A stretch of 38,879 bases of DNA from Hymenobacter montanus (GCF_014699115.1 NZ_JACXAD010000035.1:1-38879), one strand, 5' to 3'. Positions 16,643 through 25,214 are shown, counted from the first letter of the stretch. Numbers and translations: made by a program. Notes: generated by a model from the sequence alone, not told the origin.

Positions 16643-17818
16643 TTATTCAAACACCTTTACGATGAATACAAACTCCTGCAGCTTTTTGATTTGTTGGGGC
16701 CGGGGAGCGTAAGCTAACTGGCCGTAGCGGGGGAGATGGTAGGGCGCGACCGGCTTGGCGGCGGCCAGCGAATCGACCAGGCGCATCAGATAGGACGACT
16801 TGGTAGCAAACGCCGTATTCTGCGCATCGTTCTGGCGTCCGCTGACCACGCCAATAAGGTTGCCGCGCTCATCAAGTAAGGGCCCCCCCGAATTACCGGG
16901 ATTCACCGGCACGCTGACCTGGTAGAACGCCGTGTCGCCCTCGAAACCCGAGCGGGCACTCAGGGCGCCTTCGCCGTACACTACGTCTTCGCGCGGGTAG
17001 CCCAGCGTAAATACCCGCTCACCCAAATCCACCTCCCCGGCCTTGATGGCGTAGGGCAGGCGGCCGAAGCCCAGGAACTTTTTATCGGTAATGCGCAGAA
17101 TAGCCAGGTCGTGCTTCACATCGGAATACACGGGCTCTGCGTGGTAGCGCTGCCGGTCACGGCCTTCAACTAACAGCGAGTCGGCCCCCTGAATAACATG
17201 ATAGCTCGTCACCAGATAGCCGTCTGAGGTCAGCGCGAAGCCGGTGCCACTGACTTTGTTCTCCTTGGGCACCACGATACCCGCCCCAGCCTTGTCGACC
17301 TGATTCAACAGGTCTTTCTGATTCTTTTTAATACGCTCCACTTCCCGGCTCAGCACGGTGTAGCCGTACAGCGAAGGTTTGGTGTTAGCGGCCCGCCACC
17401 ACTCCAGGCCCAGCAAGGTGCTGAACACGGCCAGAATTGCCACCGAAGCGGCCACGCCCACGGTAGCGCGGTGGCCGTTCCAGAATTCGCGCAGCTTCTG
17501 CTCGGTGCGCGAAAGGCGCAGCATCGGATTCACCGAATAGGTTAGCGTAGCCGGCTTCTCGGTCGGGGGAGTAGCGATATACTCTTGCGCGGTATCGGCC
17601 GCCAGCATGGCCGCGTGCATGCTCCGCAGCTGCTGGCGCACGTTTTGGCGCTCACCATAGGCGCGCAAAGTGCTGGTCAGCTCGGTGAAGTCGGTATAGC
17701 GCAGGGCCAAGGCAGAGTCGGCCGCCAAGCGCGCTTCGAGATTGGCGCGGGCCGGCCCGGCCAGCTCGCCGTTCGCGTAGGCTTCAAATAAGGCGTAATA
17801 GTCTGCTTCGGTCATCAT
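16643..17818 (-). CDS. Membrane-anchored trypsin-like serine protease fused to an anti-sigma-like N-terminal domain
   Basis: There are 391 residues from ATG at 17818; a TTG six codons upstream (17836) is also possible. Residues 1-75 (ALFEAYANGELAGPARANLEARLAAD, then LRAYGERQNVRQQL) look like the cytoplasmic domain of Bacteroidota anti-sigma factors. A single TM helix follows at about 118-138 (ATVGVAASVAILAVFSTLLG), then a periplasmic S1-type protease. Its triad is visible as SYHV (His207), KHDLAIL (Asp237) and NPGNSGGPL (Ser310). There is no PDZ domain. It follows an ECF sigma-factor gene by 111 bp on the same strand, so it likely binds that sigma factor and releases it in response to envelope signals. 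The protease substrate is unknown. Confidence 0.85.
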   Translation of the reverse strand: MMTEADYYALFEAYANGELAGPARANLEARLAADSALALRYTDFTELTSTLRAYGERQNVRQQLRSMHAAMLAADTAQEYIATPPTEKPATLTYSVNPMLRLSRTEQKLREFWNGHRATVGVAASVAILAVFSTLLGLEWWRAANTKPSLYGYTVLSREVERIKKNQKDLLNQVDKAGAGIVVPKENKVSGTGFALTSDGYLVTSYHVIQGADSLLVEGRDRQRYHAEPVYSDVKHDLAILRITDKKFLGFGRLPYAIKAGEVDLGERVFTLGYPREDVVYGEGALSARSGFEGDTAFYQVSVPVNPGNSGGPLLDERGNLIGVVSGRQNDAQNTAFATKSSYLMRLVDSLAAAKPVAPYHLPRYGQLAYAPRPQQIKKLQEFVFIVKVFE

Positions 17819-17929
17819 CTCGTAATTGTCAGCCAATAGTTTTTGGTGTTAGTTGATCATCAATAGTTTAATAGTAGTAGAAGCCGTCTTAGTTAGCAAT
17901 TGACAACTCACAACTAATTATTAAAAACG

Positions 17930-18538
17930 TTAGATAGGTGCTTCTTTATAGTGGGCGAAGAATAATTTTTTCAATCGGACCAGGCATTTGTATTTCTGGT
18001 TTTTAGCATTGTCAGGGTTGGTGTAGCCAAATTCCGCGGTTAAGTCTTGCATCGATTTATCGAGCAGGTAAAATCCTTCCAGCAAGGAACGACAAGGTTC
18101 GCCCAAGTGGTTCAGGGCCTCGCTCATGGTGGTAAAGCGGCGGTCCTGTTCCTCAGCGGCGAGCAAGTCTTCCTCGGCCCCCGTATTCAGGTAGGGGCCG
18201 TGCTCCTCGTCGTCGAGCAAGCGCACGCCGAAGCGGCTTTTGCTCGTCAGACGCTTGAGCCACAACCGGCGGCACACGGCGTAGAGGTAGGTTTTAATCT
18301 GGCAGCTCAGCTCCAGGGAGCCATCGCGCAGCTTTTCATAAAACACCATCACGCCCTCCTGGTACACGTCCTGGGCATCGTCCTCCGAACCGCTGTTTTG
18401 CAGCACGAAGTGCGACACCATCGGCCAGTGCAACCGGTAAAGGTGAGCCAAGGCCCGCTCATCGCCACCGCGAATAGCGGCAATCAGCGCGTCGTCGGAA
18501 GGAGTCGAAGAAGAGGATATCGAATTGCCCCTACTCAT
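17930..18538 (-). CDS. ECF-type RNA polymerase sigma factor
   Basis: The 202-residue protein has sigma region 2 (LIAAIRGGDERALAHLYRLHWPMVSHFV, then DDAQDVYQEGVMVFYEKL) and region 4 near the C-terminus (FTTMSEALNHLGEPCRSLLEGFYLLDKSMQDLTAEFGYTNPDNAKNQKYKCLVRLKKL in pieces). The layout is that of an extracytoplasmic-function sigma factor of the Bacteroidota type with a serine-rich N-terminus. The start ATG at 18538 gives MSRGNSISSSS. The next gene downstream encodes an anti-sigma-like protease. It diverges from a small lipoprotein gene across a region with an inverted repeat. Confidence 0.92.
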   Translation of the reverse strand: MSRGNSISSSSTPSDDALIAAIRGGDERALAHLYRLHWPMVSHFVLQNSGSEDDAQDVYQEGVMVFYEKLRDGSLELSCQIKTYLYAVCRRLWLKRLTSKSRFGVRLLDDEEHGPYLNTGAEEDLLAAEEQDRRFTTMSEALNHLGEPCRSLLEGFYLLDKSMQDLTAEFGYTNPDNAKNQKYKCLVRLKKLFFAHYKEAPI

Positions 18539-18573
18539 TCATCTTTTGCCGTTAATACAGGGGCGGGCCACAA

Positions 18574-18611
18574 GTAACCCGCTGAAAAAATATTTTTCTT
18601 GGCCGGGTTAC
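18574..18611. promoter_or_regulatory. Inverted repeat with A/T centre between sigma factor and lipoprotein genes
   Basis: GTAACCCG (18574-18581) and CGGGTTAC (18604-18611) are exact reverse complements around a 22-bp A/T-rich centre containing the palindrome AAAAATATTTTT. It lies in the 137-bp gap between divergent genes and could be an operator or a hairpin in the sigma-factor leader. Confidence 0.45.
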
Positions 18612-18675
18612 CTTTTCGATAAGCCAGGATAAAGGGTGTTTTTTAGCTAACCCATTTTCAAAATTACCCTCAAAA

Positions 18676-18951
18676 ATGAACAACCTGTTCAAAGTTGCCG
18701 CCCTGGGCCTGGCCCTGACCGCTGGTCTGTCGTCGTGCGAGTCGAAAAAGACCGAAGAGACTACTACTGTTGAGACTCCTGCTGCTGGCACCGAGGCTAC
18801 CACGACCACCACGACCACTGACAGCGCTGCCACTACTACGGCTCCGGCTGCTGACGCTACGGCTCCCGCTGCTGGTGCAGCTGCTCCTGCTGCTGGCGCA
18901 ACGGCTCCCGCTGCTGGCACCACTACTACCACCACCGAAGAGAAGAAGTAA
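18676..18951 (+). CDS. Small Thr/Ala/Pro-rich lipoprotein
   Basis: The 91-residue protein has a lipoprotein signal (MNNLFKVAALGLALTAGLSSC, lipobox LSSC, Cys21). The rest is low complexity: runs of Thr, then repeats of the type APAAGATAPAAG, ending in EEKK. Such sequences are disordered and act as surface spacers or are decorated with sugars in some bacteria, but no function can be claimed. It diverges from the sigma-factor gene and could belong to its regulon. A clear terminator follows. Confidence 0.75.
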   Translation: MNNLFKVAALGLALTAGLSSCESKKTEETTTVETPAAGTEATTTTTTTDSAATTTAPAADATAPAAGAAAPAAGATAPAAGTTTTTTEEKK

Positions 18952-18989
18952 TTGGCTGCTGGCTGGTGCCAGCGTCAAGCTCATTTAAG

Positions 18990-19030
18990 ACAGCCCGGAT
19001 TTTCCTATTGGAAGGTCCGGGCTGTTTTTT
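18990..19030 (+). terminator. Intrinsic terminator after the small lipoprotein
   Basis: ACAGCCCGGA (18990-18999) pairs exactly with TCCGGGCTGT (19016-19025), followed by a run of T to 19030. Confidence 0.88.
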
Positions 19031-19101
19031 GCCTAGATTCAAGGTAATCTATCCTCGCGCCAACGGGCCTCGAAGGGGCTAAAATCTATTAAAAGCCGGC
19101 T

Positions 19102-20139
19102 CTACTCTATCAGGCTCAGCAAATCGGCCGCGATACCAACCCAAGGCTGGTGCAGATTGAGGGTGACGACTCGCACCGCGTGCCCGCCCAGGGTGTAGCG
19201 CAAGTCGATGGACCGGGTAGCTGCGGGGTACAGCAGGATGCCTTCCAGCGTTTGACCGGGCGCCGGCCGCTGGTTTTGTAAGTAAGCGTAGAGCTGGTAG
19301 AGGTGGGGCGCGATGAGGCGCTGCCGGTCGTAGCGCGGACGCAGGGCCGCCGCGTAGTATTTCGTGTCGAGGATGATTTTGCGATCGGGCGCGTCGAGGG
19401 TAATATCGGTGAGCATGGTAGGCAGCAGGGCCAGGTCGTTGGCCTGGCCCTCGGCTTGCCAGGCGATGGTTTCGGCGTACACGCGGTAGCGGCGCTGCTC
19501 GCGGCGGAAGAAGTTGCGGGTGAACTGTTCAAACAAGCGCGCCATTAGAGTTTCGTCGCGCCGAAAATCGATGAAGCGGCTGCGGCCCCGGGCAGTGGGC
19601 TCGGGCAGGGCGGTTTGCCACACCAACTCACACACGTGCAATAGCAACGCCGCCTGGCTGCTCGGCCGCTGCCGACGGAGCTCCCGAAACGTAGCCGCCG
19701 TAGGTGCAGCGGCCGACCCAGTGGTGAGCGCGGCGGGGAATCGGCGGCGTACCTGACTTACTTCGCGGCGCAGGGCCAGCGGCAAGGTAGCCGCTCTGGC
19801 CAGGGTAGCCAACGTTTGAGCCAGCAGGCGGTGCAAGGGAGAATGAGGGCTTAGCTCATCGAAGGTGCAAACGACGCGGCCTCGCTCCAGCAAGCCCTGG
19901 CTCATACTGGGGGCCAGCTCAACGCGACCGCGCACACTGGTCAGCTCGGTTTCCTGGGGTTCAAACGTGCGCGGCAGGCCCGTTTTAAGCAAACGTTGGG
20001 TGGCGTGGAGCAGCACCTGAGCCAGCAGTGCCAGGGGCCGATGAAACGGCAGTGACTCGGTAGCCTGCAGCACGGCGGGCTCGGGCAGGCGATTCCAGGC
20101 GTAACAGAGGAAATAGTAAAGCGTGGATAGGGGTATCAC
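19102..20139 (-). CDS. mcrC: McrC-family restriction nuclease subunit
   Basis: McrC supplies the endonuclease of type IV McrBC restriction. The 345-residue protein starts at GTG 20139 (IPLSTLYYFLCYAWNRL). The N-terminal half has the family segment LTSVRGRVELAPSM, with DELSPHSPLHRLLAQTL in the middle. The PD-(D/E)XK core appears as TDITLDAPDRKIILDTKYY (Asp...Asp-x-Lys), followed by HLYQLYAYL. It lies 73 bp after mcrB on the same strand, with a terminator-like hairpin in between. Confidence 0.88.
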   Translation of the reverse strand: MIPLSTLYYFLCYAWNRLPEPAVLQATESLPFHRPLALLAQVLLHATQRLLKTGLPRTFEPQETELTSVRGRVELAPSMSQGLLERGRVVCTFDELSPHSPLHRLLAQTLATLARAATLPLALRREVSQVRRRFPAALTTGSAAAPTAATFRELRRQRPSSQAALLLHVCELVWQTALPEPTARGRSRFIDFRRDETLMARLFEQFTRNFFRREQRRYRVYAETIAWQAEGQANDLALLPTMLTDITLDAPDRKIILDTKYYAAALRPRYDRQRLIAPHLYQLYAYLQNQRPAPGQTLEGILLYPAATRSIDLRYTLGGHAVRVVTLNLHQPWVGIAADLLSLIE

Positions 20140-20166
20140 GAATTTGACGGAGCGAGTTTTACCCGG

Positions 20167-20195
20167 AAAAAAGGCCTGTAGAGAAAGAAACAGGC
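20167..20195 (-). terminator. Terminator-like hairpin between mcrB and mcrC
   Basis: On the minus strand GCCTGT (20195-20190) and ACAGGC (20179-20174) form a short stem, followed by a run of six T (20172-20167). It could attenuate mcrC relative to mcrB. Confidence 0.5.
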
Positions 20196-20212
20196 GTCGC
20201 TACTTTGGCTAT

Positions 20213-21517
20213 TCAGGCCAGCAGCTTGCGTAGCTGCGCGGCGGCGGTAGCCGGCTGCTCGCGCCAGTAATCAGCCAGGAGCGGGCCAATTTCCTGCTCT
20301 ATAATTAACCGCAGCCACGTGGCTGCCTGTTCCGGCTCGGGTGGTGGCTGGCAGAAATAGCTGTGCCCGACTTCAAAGTCCCGGCCTAGCTCGGGGTCAT
20401 CGGCAATGGTTTGGTTGAGGGCCGATAGCCGGGTGCACAGCTGCTCGATCAGGGCGCTGGGTACTTGCCGGGCGGCCAGAAACCGCCGGAGGGGTGGCCC
20501 GAACTGCGGCCGCAGCTCCACGAAGGCAAAGCGCCGGCGCAGGGCGTAATCGAGCGGACTGAGGGAGCGGTCGGCCAGGTTGAGGGTTCCGATAACGTAC
20601 AGGTTATCGGGCACGAAGAAACGCGGGGCTTCGGGCGGGGCGTAGGGTAGGCGCAGGGCGTGGGCCGGGCCGCGCTTGTCGGCTTCCAGGAGCAGGAGCA
20701 GCTCGCCGAAGATGCGGGGCACGTTACCGCGGTTCACTTCGTCAATCAGCAAAAAATACGGTCGGTCCGGGTCGGCGGTGGCCCTTTGGCACAGCAGCGG
20801 CAGCACCCCGGGCACCAGGTGAAAGCGGCCTTTGGCATCGGGGCGAAAGCCCAGCATAAAGTCTTCGTAGCCGTAGCTGGGATGAAACTGCACCAGCTCG
20901 AGGTGGCTTTCCTCCTGGGTACCCATCAGCAGCCAGGCGAGCCGGCGCGCCAGAAACGTTTTGCCCGTGCCCGGGGGCCCTTGCAGCAGCAAATTCCGGC
21001 GGCGGGCCAAGCCCGCCAGGGCGGCATCCAGTTCCGTTTCGGTAACAAACAGCTCGGCCAGGGCGTCGGCGCGGGTATAAGCCGGGGCCTCGTACGGGGC
21101 GAGGGGCTCCGCCGCGGTGCTGTCTTCGTCGGCCTCGTGAGCCAGGCCCGTGTATAGGTCTTTGGTTTGCTGCTGGGCGGTTTCGTCGCCATCCTGGGCC
21201 GAGCCTGGCGTGAGGACCGGCCGCTTCGTGCTAATGGTGAAGTCGAGGCTTTCCAGCAGGGCGTTGGTGGCGGCTCCGCCCGGCCGGGGCCACCGGGCCG
21301 TAGGGTTGCCGGTGGCCAGCCGGTAGGCCAGCTCCGCCACGGCGCGAGGCGGGTAGCGGCGCCCCCGGTACACCAGCTCGTACAGGGTGCTGGGCGGGAG
21401 GGTACGGCCTTCGCGCGCTAGCTGGCGCAGGGCTTGTAGCACCTGCTCGCGGGTGAGCAGAGACGACGAGCCCGGCGGGGCCGTAGCAGCGGTAGCGTTA
21501 GGAGGAGCGGGGGGCAT
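20213..21517 (-). CDS. mcrB: McrB-family AAA+ GTPase with atypical N-terminal domain
   Basis: McrB forms the nucleotide-driven hexamer that recognises modified DNA and activates McrC. There are 434 residues from ATG at 21517. Walker A is GPPGTGKT (180-187). FHPSYGYEDFMLGFRP, the Walker B region LLIDEVNRGNVPRIFGE and the arginine-rich LDYALRRRFAF near the C-terminus are typical McrB motifs. The N-terminal ~95 residues (LYELVYRGRRYPPRAVAELAYRLATG) are not the E. coli McrB DNA-binding domain. They recall a small head domain seen in other modification-dependent enzymes, a tentative match. The target modification is unknown. Confidence 0.9.
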   Translation of the reverse strand: MPPAPPNATAATAPPGSSSLLTREQVLQALRQLAREGRTLPPSTLYELVYRGRRYPPRAVAELAYRLATGNPTARWPRPGGAATNALLESLDFTISTKRPVLTPGSAQDGDETAQQQTKDLYTGLAHEADEDSTAAEPLAPYEAPAYTRADALAELFVTETELDAALAGLARRRNLLLQGPPGTGKTFLARRLAWLLMGTQEESHLELVQFHPSYGYEDFMLGFRPDAKGRFHLVPGVLPLLCQRATADPDRPYFLLIDEVNRGNVPRIFGELLLLLEADKRGPAHALRLPYAPPEAPRFFVPDNLYVIGTLNLADRSLSPLDYALRRRFAFVELRPQFGPPLRRFLAARQVPSALIEQLCTRLSALNQTIADDPELGRDFEVGHSYFCQPPPEPEQAATWLRLIIEQEIGPLLADYWREQPATAAAQLRKLLA

Positions 21518-21629
21518 GGCGGGCAAGGTAGAGCCGGAACGACAAACGGCGGCACCTGGAAAGTAGAAGCGTCATGCGCACCTGGGTAAAAACAGCTGCA
21601 CATGACGCTCTAAGACAGCCAGTAAGGCC

Positions 21630-22502
21630 TTACGGAGCTACGGTGAACGTCCGGGTTACCGAGTTGTAGGGGCCGGGAATCAGATTGCCCGCGGCGTCGA
21701 TGAGTTCTAGCTTCACGGTGTTCTGGCCGGCGGGCAGGCCTTCCATCTGGTAAGGCATCCAGCGGTCGAGCAGGAACTCCGACCCGTTGATGGTGGCCCG
21801 GACCCGGTTGCCGCCCGGTTCCAGGGTGGTGTTGACGAGGTAAAAATCCAACATGATGCACTTGGCATCGGCCCCCGAGTACGTGTCTTTCGGACGGCTA
21901 TAGAAGAGGTTAGGGGCCTTGAGGTCGATGATGGGCGTGGTGGGAGGCATGCCACTGCCCACGTTGACGATGCGGAGGTCGTAGGCCCCGGCGTGTTTCA
22001 GGCTCTCGTGGTAGGAGCGCGATAAGAATGAGAGCACGACGTGCTGCCCGTCGGCCAGGGGTTTGGTAAACTTGGTCTCGTAGTGGGCCGTGTAGGGCTG
22101 ATTGTCGACGATGTTATGGATGTGCTGGCCCTTCATGGAGTTGGCCATTTGGGCCATGTGCGGGCCCCCGCTCATTTTGGTGAGCTGAAAGTTGCTGACG
22201 GTATATTCGAAGGCGACGTTGCCGCTGGGTACGCTGGACATGGCGATGGGCGTTTGGAGCCGTAGCTGAGCCTCCGCAAACTTGGGCGAGTCGCCGAAGG
22301 GCGTCAGGCGAATGCCATTTGACTCCATGCTTTCGGTTCTGCTGGCCCCGCTGCCGCTGGTACTGCCACCGGCTTGGCTCGTGGAAGCGGGGCTGCTGTC
22401 GGTGGAACTAGCGTCGTTAGCAGAAGATTTAGCTGTTTCGCAGCTGGCTAGCAGCGCCAACGTAATGGTTGTGCTGCCCAGCAGCCAAGTGATGCGTTTC
22501 AT
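21630..22502 (-). CDS. Predicted outer-membrane/periplasmic lipoprotein, unknown function
   Basis: There are 290 residues from ATG at 22502 (MKRITWLLGSTTITLALLASC, lipobox LASC). A Ser/Thr/Gly-rich linker follows (about 22-58), then a globular part with two beta-rich segments: SPKFAEAQLRLQTPI ... HIHNIVDNQPYTAHY and LDFYLVNTTLEPGGNRVRATING. The C-terminal stretch GPYNSVTRTFTV resembles Ig-like or bacterial adhesin folds. I do not recognise a precise family. The histidine-rich HIHNI region could bind a metal, which is speculation. It diverges from the oxygenase gene at 22643. Confidence 0.75.
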   Translation of the reverse strand: MKRITWLLGSTTITLALLASCETAKSSANDASSTDSSPASTSQAGGSTSGSGASRTESMESNGIRLTPFGDSPKFAEAQLRLQTPIAMSSVPSGNVAFEYTVSNFQLTKMSGGPHMAQMANSMKGQHIHNIVDNQPYTAHYETKFTKPLADGQHVVLSFLSRSYHESLKHAGAYDLRIVNVGSGMPPTTPIIDLKAPNLFYSRPKDTYSGADAKCIMLDFYLVNTTLEPGGNRVRATINGSEFLLDRWMPYQMEGLPAGQNTVKLELIDAAGNLIPGPYNSVTRTFTVAP

Positions 22503-22642
22503 GTAAAAAGTTCTCAGGAAAATGTAAATGGTAGCGTGAATCACGCTGCTTACGTCGGAGCCCTACCACAGGGTTTTGCTTAACTTGCACCGACGCTCAC
22601 GGTGGGGATTAAACGGCCCCAAAGTACAATCTATATTTTAAC

Positions 22643-23620
22643 ATGCAAGACCAACTTCTCGACCAAATTCCCTCGCTAGATCTCGCCGATTTTCGGTCGG
22701 ATGACCCGTCGCGCAAGGCGCGCTTCGTGCAGCAGCTCGGCGAGGCCTACCAAAACATTGGCTTTATAGCGCTGAAAAACCACGGCCTCAATGACGAGCA
22801 AACCAAGCAGCTGTACACCGATGTGCAGGCCTTTTTCCAACTGCCCGACGAAACCAAGCAGCGCTACGAGAACCCGGAACTGGCCGGGCAGCGCGGCTAC
22901 ATCAGCAAAGGTAAGGAGCACGCCAAGGGCCGCAACACCGGCGACTTAAAGGAGTTTTACCACGTGGGGCAGGTGGTAGAGGACGAAACCGACCCCATCA
23001 AAGACGAATACCCCGAGAACATTTGGCCCGCCGAAGTGCCGAGCTTTAAAAACAGCACGTTCACGGCCTACCGCACCCTCGAAGCGGCGGGGCAAGACGT
23101 GCTACGCGCTATTGCGCTGTACCTGCACCTGCCCGAAAACTACTTCGACGACAAGGTGAAGCACGGTAACAGCATCCTGCGTCCCATTCACTACTTCCCC
23201 ATCGAAGACCCGGATGCGGTGCCGGCCGATGCCGTCCGGGCCGCCGAGCATGGCGACATCAACCTAATTACCCTGCTGATGGGGGCCAGCGCCGACGGCC
23301 TGCAAGTGAAGCGTCGCGACGGCCAGTGGATTCCCATTACCGCGCTGCCCGACCAAATCGTGGTGAACGTGGGCGACATGCTCCAGCGCCTGACCAACGG
23401 CGTGCTCAAGTCCACCATCCACCGGGTGGTGAACCCTCCCCGCGAAAAGATGAACACCTCGCGCTACAGCATTCCTTTCTTCATGCACCCACGCTCCGAG
23501 ATGAGCCTGGCGGCCCTGGAGCACTGCGTGACACCTGATAACCCGAAAAAAGAAGCCGACATCACGGCCGGTGAATTCCTCAATGAGCGCCTGATCGAGC
23601 TGGGCTTGAAGAAGAAATAA
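22643..23620 (+). CDS. Isopenicillin N synthase-like 2-oxoglutarate/Fe(II)-dependent oxygenase
   Basis: The 325-residue cytoplasmic oxygenase has the N-terminal DIOX_N region (FIALKNHGL ... PDETKQRYE ... GQRGYISKG). The C-terminal jelly roll has the iron triad H203-x-D205 (EHGDINLITLLMG) and H260 (KSTIHRVV), and the 2-oxoglutarate-binding R274-x-S276 (TSRYSIPFF). Its substrate cannot be inferred, as the family ranges from amino-acid hydroxylases to antibiotic synthases. It stands alone with a strong terminator just downstream. Confidence 0.9.
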   Translation: MQDQLLDQIPSLDLADFRSDDPSRKARFVQQLGEAYQNIGFIALKNHGLNDEQTKQLYTDVQAFFQLPDETKQRYENPELAGQRGYISKGKEHAKGRNTGDLKEFYHVGQVVEDETDPIKDEYPENIWPAEVPSFKNSTFTAYRTLEAAGQDVLRAIALYLHLPENYFDDKVKHGNSILRPIHYFPIEDPDAVPADAVRAAEHGDINLITLLMGASADGLQVKRRDGQWIPITALPDQIVVNVGDMLQRLTNGVLKSTIHRVVNPPREKMNTSRYSIPFFMHPRSEMSLAALEHCVTPDNPKKEADITAGEFLNERLIELGLKKK

Positions 23621-23640
23621 GCACCTTCGGCACCTGAAAG

Positions 23641-23679
23641 AAAACGCGGCCCATCTTCTGAGGATGGGCCGCGTTTTTT
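23641..23679 (+). terminator. Intrinsic terminator after the oxygenase gene
   Basis: AAAACGCGGCCCATC (23641-23655) pairs with GATGGGCCGCGTTTTT (23663-23678), a strong 15-bp stem with a U tract. Confidence 0.9.
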
Positions 23680-23759
23680 GTGGCGCAGCAGGGTGGTTTC
23701 AGCTGGGTGACAGAGGTATTGTCCAGTGCCGAGCCGGATATGAATGGTTATGTTGGGTA

Positions 23760-24545
23760 ACCTAGCCCTGGGGCGGTGATGCGGGCGAAAACCAGAAGTT
23801 GTGCTGCACGGCTTGCGGATAGAGCCCTGGCGCCGTGATGCTGACCGTATCCCCCCGCTGCACGGGCAGTTGTTTCAACGGACCCAGCGGCTGGGGCGTG
23901 CTGCCCCCCGCGTTCAGCCGAGCCACATACTGGCCCGAGCGAGCACGTGCCCACACTGGCTGAGCCACGGGCGGGCTGACCGAGAGCGAGTCGAACTGCC
24001 GCCGCTCGCGCGGAGCATCACCCGGCTCCAGACCCGCTACGTAGGTGCGCACCTGCCCAGGCGGTAAGCCAGGCGCAGGTTGCCCAGGTGGTCCTTGAGC
24101 GTGTACTCGCGCTCGTGGCGCACGGCCCCGCTGGTGGGGTTCAGGAACCGCAGCACCCGGCCTTCGGCATGGGGAAAGAAGCGCAAGCTGTCCTGCTCGT
24201 ACTGATACGGTCCCAGGTAGTCCGTCCGCTGCATGGGCTTGCCCGTCTGGTACACCAGCTTGGCCACTTTCTGCCCCGACGCCGAGTAGCGGAACACCAG
24301 CGAGTCCGCCCCCTGCCCGAAGTGGATCAGCCGAGGCAGGCTCAAGTGGTTGTAGGCGATGCCGCTGATGCCCTTGTTGCGGTCCTGCGTCAGGCTCCCG
24401 TTGGCATCATACACATACTCCTCGCCCAGGCGCGTGCTCCCTTCCTGGAAGTCCCCGGCTAGGGAGCTCGGCGCCCCCTCGTAGCCCCGCGGGCGCGGCA
24501 GTTGGTTGCTCGTTACCTGGTCGTCAACGGCCAGTAACCCGCATC
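23760..24545 (-). pseudogene. Remnant of an RHS core region (third partial copy)
   Basis: The translation matches the internal core of the large RHS protein: LAVDDQVTSNQLPRP, GEEYVYDANGSLTQDRNKG, FPHAEGRVLR. It covers what lies between about 28520 and 29275 of the full gene. The frame is broken at about 24058, where the full gene has CCCC and this copy CCC (at the QMRTYVAG junction), and it ends at a new stop (NFWFSPASPPQG). Both ends are cut: no LRR or N-terminal part upstream and no tip downstream. It has no start codon of its own and is almost certainly not expressed as a protein. It sits just past the second lipoprotein gene, as expected for a decayed tandem copy. Confidence 0.9.
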
Positions 24546-24608
24546 TGCTCCATCACTTGCCTTCGCTTACCTAGCGAGCTCACCATCGCAACAAGAAAGC
24601 ATAAGAAG

Positions 24609-25214
24609 CTAGTAAGGAATATAGGTTTTGGGGTTATAGCCGGGACGAAATACAGTGGGTTTTCGAGGGGCAAACAGGTCGATTGCTTCCGGACTTATTG
24701 GGCGGCGTACGGCCTTAAACTTCGCTGTTGCGGGTGTAAAGAGTTCTCCAATATCGAAATGACCATAGAATTTTACGAAATTCGGCAGTTTCTGATAGTT
24801 AAACCCGCTGAAATACACGTAGTCCGCAATTTGTCCCTGATGCATGAACACCCACAAGTTGTCATCTTCATGCACGTTCTCTCCCCCTGGCCACGGCGTT
24901 CCGATTGCGCGGCTAATGCGTTCAACCACCGTAGTGGTGGGAAATACATAGAGGGTGTCCCAGGGGAAGTTGGCGACTTGGGCCACATCAATGGTCAGGC
25001 TGTCGCCGATGGGGCGGTCTTGAACGGCACTAATGGCCTGGGCAACCCGCTTCCGAAGCACTTGGTTTTCCTCGGGTAGCGAGTTACAGGCCGACAGGGT
25101 GAGCAACGCCCACCCGATAGCAAGGGTCTGGAACTGGCTGCGGCGTGGAAAAGTAGCCCCAAACGATAGCTGATTGAAGCACTTGTATGAAGGGAAAAGG
25201 AAGGTGCAAAACAT
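24609..25214 (-). CDS. Candidate immunity lipoprotein 2, paired with the orphan RHS tip
   Basis: A 201-residue predicted lipoprotein: LAIGWALLTLSAC with lipobox LSAC near residue 43, preceded by an unusually long N-terminus. The mature part contains NQVLRKRVAQAISAV, NFPWDTLYVFPTTTVVERI, GENVHEDDNLWVFMHQG and NFVKFYGHFDIGELFTPATAKFKAV. It is the paralogue of the protein at 26540-27145 and differs mainly in short patches (SGFNYQK against RGVNNAK; EAIDLFAPRKPTVF against EWIDLFPPQNRPVL). It follows the orphan tip by 73 bp. The role as immunity protein is inferred from order, pairing and paralogy. A lipoprotein suggests protection in the periplasm. Confidence 0.75.
   Translation of the reverse strand: MFCTFLFPSYKCFNQLSFGATFPRRSQFQTLAIGWALLTLSACNSLPEENQVLRKRVAQAISAVQDRPIGDSLTIDVAQVANFPWDTLYVFPTTTVVERISRAIGTPWPGGENVHEDDNLWVFMHQGQIADYVYFSGFNYQKLPNFVKFYGHFDIGELFTPATAKFKAVRRPISPEAIDLFAPRKPTVFRPGYNPKTYIPY

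Noticed and set aside
22503..22642. A minus-strand TACTTTG as promoter of the lipoprotein gene
   Set aside because: It lacks one spacer base compared with TAnnTTTG and lies over 100 bases from the start codon, with no matching -33 element.
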